Below, piece by piece: positions 60,892-64,000 of a stretch of 64,000 nucleotides of DNA. The DNA lies in NCBI GenBank assembly GCA_021323675.1, contig JAJPKP010000047.1:1-64000 (forward strand), in the 5' to 3' direction. Positions within the stretch are counted from its first letter, which is position 1; every line of letters begins with the position of its first letter. The notes below the pieces were generated by a model, which made no database searches, was not told the DNA's origin, and saw only the letters and a list, made by a program, of their open reading frames with translations. A program made the translations under genes and the position numbers. This stretch comes from Pseudomonadota bacterium. GTDB lineage: Bacteria > Desulfobacterota > Binatia > Binatales > Binataceae.

Positions 60892-62598
60892 GTGGCCCTG
60901 CGAAGTAAAATCCTGACGCGGCGAAGGTTTCTTGGCGCGGCGGCGTTGGCCGGCGCGGGGCTGGCCGCGGCGCGAATCGGCGCATCCGATGACGGCCCCA
61001 TCCCGTGGTGCGGCCGCGACCCCAACCAGAGCGGCGCGCTTGAACGCGCGGCGACGGATCCCGATGCTGCCGGCCCCGTGATCGAGTTTGAAAAGCATGT
61101 TCCGAAAATCGATCCCAATCGCCTGGCCAGGTTCGTGGATCCTCTGCCGCTTGCGCCGGCGTTGAGGCCTGAAGGCGAAAAGCCTGATCCGCACAACCCC
61201 GGTTCAGCCATCCCTGTCTACCGGATGCGGATGAATCAGTTTTTCGGACGGGTCCATCGCGATCTCAAGCCGGTGCGCCTGTGGGGCTACAACGGCAGTT
61301 CGCCGGGGCCGCTCATCGAAGCGCATAGCGGCAAGCCGTTGCTGATTGAATGGAGCAATCACCTGCCGCGCGCGCATCTCTTTGCGCTGGATCCGTCAAT
61401 TCACGGCGCCGAACGATCGCATCCGGCGGTGCGCACGGTGGTGCATGTCCACGGGGCCAAGGTTCCGCCGGATAGCGACGGGTACCCGGAGTCATGGTTC
61501 GTTACGGGAGAATCCGCCCTCTACTACTACCCGAACCGCCAGGATGCGGCGACGCTTTGGTACCACGACCACGCTCTCGGCATCACGCGCCTCAACGTCT
61601 ATGCGGGGTTGTACGGGATGTTCGTGGTCCGGGACGAGCACGAGCGGTCGCTCGAGCTTCCGGCGGGCAGGTATGAGCTGCCGATAACAATCTGTGATCG
61701 CGCGTTCAATCTCGCGTCGCAACTCGAGTACATGCACTTTCACAACCTGCCCTTCGCGCGCTGGGTGCCGGAGTTTCACGGCAACGCGACCCTGATCAAT
61801 GGGCGGATCTTTCCGTATCTCGAGGTCGAACCTCGCCCGTACCGGCTGCGAATCGTCAACGTGGCGAACAGCAGCTTCTTCACGCTGTCGCTTGGCGATA
61901 ACGATCCCTTCCATCAAATCGGAACCGACCAGGGATTGCTCCAGGAGCCCGTCGAACAGAGATCCGTGACGCTGGCGCCGGCGGAACGCGCCGACGTGAT
62001 CGTCGATTTCGCACGCTATCGCGGCCGGCAAACCGTGCTGAAGAGCGGCGGCCAGGAAGTGATGCAATTCCGGGTGGCGAGCGATGCGCCGGCCGCGCCG
62101 GCGCGCCCGATCCCCGGCAAGCTTCGCGAAATACCGCGGCTGACCGAAGCGAGCGCGGCCCGCGTCCGCACGCTGACGCTGGATGAATACTTCGGCCCGC
62201 GCGGCGGCACGACTCTTACGCTTTTGAACAAAACCCGCTGGGGCGCGCCGATCACCGAAACTCCCGCCATCGATTCCGTCGAAGTCTGGCGCCTGCTCAA
62301 CCTGACCCGCGACACCCATCCCATTCATTTGCACCTGGTGCGTTTCCAGATCCTCGACCGCCGCCGGTTCGATGCCGCCGCTTATCAGCGCGGTAAAGAA
62401 CTGCGGTTCACCGGACCGCCCGAGCAGCCCGAGCCGAATCTGCGCGGATGGAAAGACACCGTATGCGTTCCTCCGGGAACGATGGTTCGCATCATCATGC
62501 GATTCGAAGGATTCACCGGCAGATATGTATGGCACTGTCACGTACTCGAGCACGAAGACAATGAGATGATGCGGCCATACGAAGTGACACCCTCATGA
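60892..62598 (+). CDS. Tat-exported CotA-type multicopper oxidase
   Basis: This 568-residue three-cupredoxin oxidase has a twin-arginine signal (TRRRFLGAA, about 9-17) and the copper motifs HVHG, WYHDH, HPIHLHL and WHCHVLEHEDNEM, which give the trinuclear and type 1 sites. It is closest to CotA/bilirubin-oxidase-like laccases and would oxidise phenols, metals or other one-electron donors in the periplasm. The start is GTG at 60892. It lies 38 bp after the kinase on the same strand, so cotranscription with the lasso genes is likely, but a direct role in the peptide is unproven. Confidence 0.92.
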   Translation: MALRSKILTRRRFLGAAALAGAGLAAARIGASDDGPIPWCGRDPNQSGALERAATDPDAAGPVIEFEKHVPKIDPNRLARFVDPLPLAPALRPEGEKPDPHNPGSAIPVYRMRMNQFFGRVHRDLKPVRLWGYNGSSPGPLIEAHSGKPLLIEWSNHLPRAHLFALDPSIHGAERSHPAVRTVVHVHGAKVPPDSDGYPESWFVTGESALYYYPNRQDAATLWYHDHALGITRLNVYAGLYGMFVVRDEHERSLELPAGRYELPITICDRAFNLASQLEYMHFHNLPFARWVPEFHGNATLINGRIFPYLEVEPRPYRLRIVNVANSSFFTLSLGDNDPFHQIGTDQGLLQEPVEQRSVTLAPAERADVIVDFARYRGRQTVLKSGGQEVMQFRVASDAPAAPARPIPGKLREIPRLTEASAARVRTLTLDEYFGPRGGTTLTLLNKTRWGAPITETPAIDSVEVWRLLNLTRDTHPIHLHLVRFQILDRRRFDAAAYQRGKELRFTGPPEQPEPNLRGWKDTVCVPPGTMVRIIMRFEGFTGRYVWHCHVLEHEDNEMMRPYEVTPS

Positions 62599-63428
62599 GC
62601 CGGAGGATCGCGAACAACCTCGACTCTCGGCGAAGGCGAGGACAATTCTCACAATAGCGGCCGCCAGATCGGGCGGAAGCGGGCCCTGGATCCGCGAAGG
62701 ATTGCGGGTTGACTGCCGGTGTTGAAGGGGCGAGCGGCGGCGAACAATCTATCACTCGTCGTGCACAATGGGTTGATTCAAATATTGCCAAAACAACGGT
62801 GCTGTGGTAGTGAGGCTGTCCGAACTTCGACGGAAGCCGCCCCTTGACATCCGAATCCGCGACCAGCGCCGGCGCAGAAACTGGCATTTGCGTGATGCTT
62901 AATCAGCAGGCCGGCGGCTTCCCCGTAGTGAACTAACGAAGACGCAAGAGCGCGCGTGCACCCTGGAACGAGCATCGGCAGGTCGAGCCCTTTCCCGGAC
63001 GCTTTGCGGGTTTGGCGGCCGGGGCCTGATGCGCGGGCGCGGGACGAAGGTCTGGCCATCAGGAGCGCGAGAAGATGACTCGAATGGTCGTGAGCGACCC
63101 ATTTGCGACATGCTCAAGCAGGGTCGTCAAGCAATTTCTTGCGATTATCGAGGCTGTTTTCACGGCACGCGAATTGCTTCGAATGTTCCGGCTTTGGCTT
63201 TTGCTGGCAGAAGCAAGCTGAGATTTCTTGTCGAATATTAACGTTGCACGAGACGTCAATAGGACAAAATTTGAGCAGACGACAGGCATTGATTGTTTTC
63301 GTCTAGAGAACCGATAGTCGATTGCTTGCTTAACTCGGCTCTATTTGTCTATAGTGCGATACGGAGAAACTAAGATAACAGCCTCCGGCTGGCGGACGCA
63401 TTGGCTAAAAGCTACTAAAACGATCAGT
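62599..63428. other. 830-bp region with no recognised gene
   Basis: I see no convincing coding sequence in either direction. Several short open frames occur (for example 63029-63241), without homology, ribosome-binding sites or codon bias. The right-hand part (63200-63428) is AT-richer and probably holds the promoter for the secreted protein at 63429. It is one of two gene-free stretches above 300 bp in the window. Confidence 0.6.
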
Positions 63429-64000
63429 ATGCCTACATCCGGTCGATATCTTTCGAACGCTTTGCAAACCACGCTCGTCGGTGGCCTGCGAAAGATTCCC
63501 CGTCTGGCGATTCTTTTGCTCGCAGCCATTCTCCTGCATGTCGATGCCGCCGTGGGCGCCGACCTGACCGGCGTGGTGACGAGCAGGAGAGGCCTGCCCC
63601 TTGTCCACGTCAAAGTCATCGTGAAGGATGCGCGGGGCAAGGTCATATCGACCGTCTACACCGACAAGAACGGCATTTATCGCGTGTCCGGTCTCACTCC
63701 CGCGGTTTACACATACACGGTGGACGGAGGACCCGTCGGATTTCGCGGCGGAAACGAAACCATCGCACATCTTCCTCCTACCGGCCTCAATATCGATTGG
63801 ACGATGACGAGCGGAGCGGCCCTCGCAACCGCCTCGACAGATCCGTCCGCGTTTCAACTGGGCACGGACAATGCCTCGAGTTTCTTTTCTGGAATGACCG
63901 GCCCCGTTGGGGGCAATTCCAACGCCGGATCGAACACTGATCCGACTGGCGGTTCAGCGGCGAACCCCTCGGGCGGGACTGGCGTTCCCGGCGGGCCGAG
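63429..64000 (+). CDS. Secreted protein with carboxypeptidase-regulatory-like domain, 3' end cut by window
   Basis: From the ATG at 63429 the frame is open to the window end (190 codons). An N-terminal region of about 44 residues has a basic start, a hydrophobic core (LAILLLAAILLHVDAAVGA) and a likely signal cleavage. A carboxypeptidase-D regulatory-like (CarboxypepD_reg/SdrD B) fold follows at about 45-125 (DLTGVVTSRRGLPLVHVKVI ... TDKNGIYRVSGLTPAVYTY). After that the sequence becomes Gly/Ser/Asn-rich, as in linker regions. It may be a larger cell-surface protein. Function unknown. Confidence 0.8.
   Translation, partial: MPTSGRYLSNALQTTLVGGLRKIPRLAILLLAAILLHVDAAVGADLTGVVTSRRGLPLVHVKVIVKDARGKVISTVYTDKNGIYRVSGLTPAVYTYTVDGGPVGFRGGNETIAHLPPTGLNIDWTMTSGAALATASTDPSAFQLGTDNASSFFSGMTGPVGGNSNAGSNTDPTGGSAANPSGGTGVPGGP

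Noticed and set aside
63029..63241. 70-codon frame in the gene-free stretch
   Set aside because: It has no homology, no ribosome-binding site, and codon use unlike neighbouring genes. It is probably chance.
63344..63359. Shared words TTTGTCTAT and AGTGCGA upstream of two secreted-protein genes (also near 55460-55483, minus strand)
   Set aside because: Spacing between the two words differs (0 versus 8 bp), so a common promoter element is not supported.

Overview
The window is GC-rich, densely packed bacterial chromosome with no mobile element, rRNA or CRISPR. It carries many amidohydrolases, acyl-CoA dehydrogenases, a class III CoA-transferase, a flavin-dependent LLM oxidoreductase, a Rieske dioxygenase and a PrkA/YeaH pair. 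This content suggests an uncultured soil lineage such as Candidatus Binatota or another former deltaproteobacterial group. That placement is inference from gene content only, because no phylogenetic marker is present apart from one tRNA-Ser.

Layout. 1-3363: stress module of PrkA-type kinase and YeaH/DUF444 protein (minus strand). 3552-5026: MBL-fold hydrolase and a four-helix membrane protein. 5185-8810: two tandem same-length amidases and a CADD-type diiron protein that keeps the residues linked to self-sacrificing p-aminobenzoate synthesis. 9030-20574: mixed metabolism, including a glutathione-reductase homologue lacking one redox cysteine, an ACMSD-type amidohydrolase, small enzymes and a secreted LamG/M23-like protein. 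20604-26446: SDR, translationally coupled amidohydrolase and LLM oxidoreductase, and two acyl-CoA dehydrogenases. 26532-34465: an aromatic or acyl-CoA catabolic cluster (FadR-type regulator, CoA-transferase, LigB-type extradiol dioxygenase, SDR, Rieske dioxygenase alpha and beta, amidohydrolase, acyl-CoA dehydrogenase). A textbook FadR-family operator sits on the regulator start. 34481-39127: transporters, RluB, a GFA protein and tRNA-Ser(GCT). 39222-46641: a protein of eight PAS domains with no output domain, an orphan ORF, an acyl-CoA synthetase, an ArsR regulator and a group D flavin monooxygenase.

46589-62598 is the most interesting region: a lasso-peptide-type RiPP locus. It holds a PqqD-like leader-binding protein (B1), a transglutaminase-fold leader peptidase (B2), two asparagine-synthetase-type cyclases that both lack the glutaminase cysteine, an HPr-kinase-like peptide kinase and a PF14907-type nucleotidyltransferase. 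It also holds two GT-C membrane glycosyltransferases, a secreted Pro/Thr-rich protein and a Tat-exported multicopper oxidase. Between B2 and the second cyclase lies a UPF0489 (peptide-arginase-like) domain fused to TPR repeats. Together these predict a phosphorylated and further decorated lasso peptide, possibly containing ornithine. I found no convincing precursor gene. A 288-bp AT-rich divergent promoter region (55427-55714) separates the two arms of the locus.

The right end (63429-64000) begins a secreted protein with a carboxypeptidase-regulatory-like domain that runs off the window.
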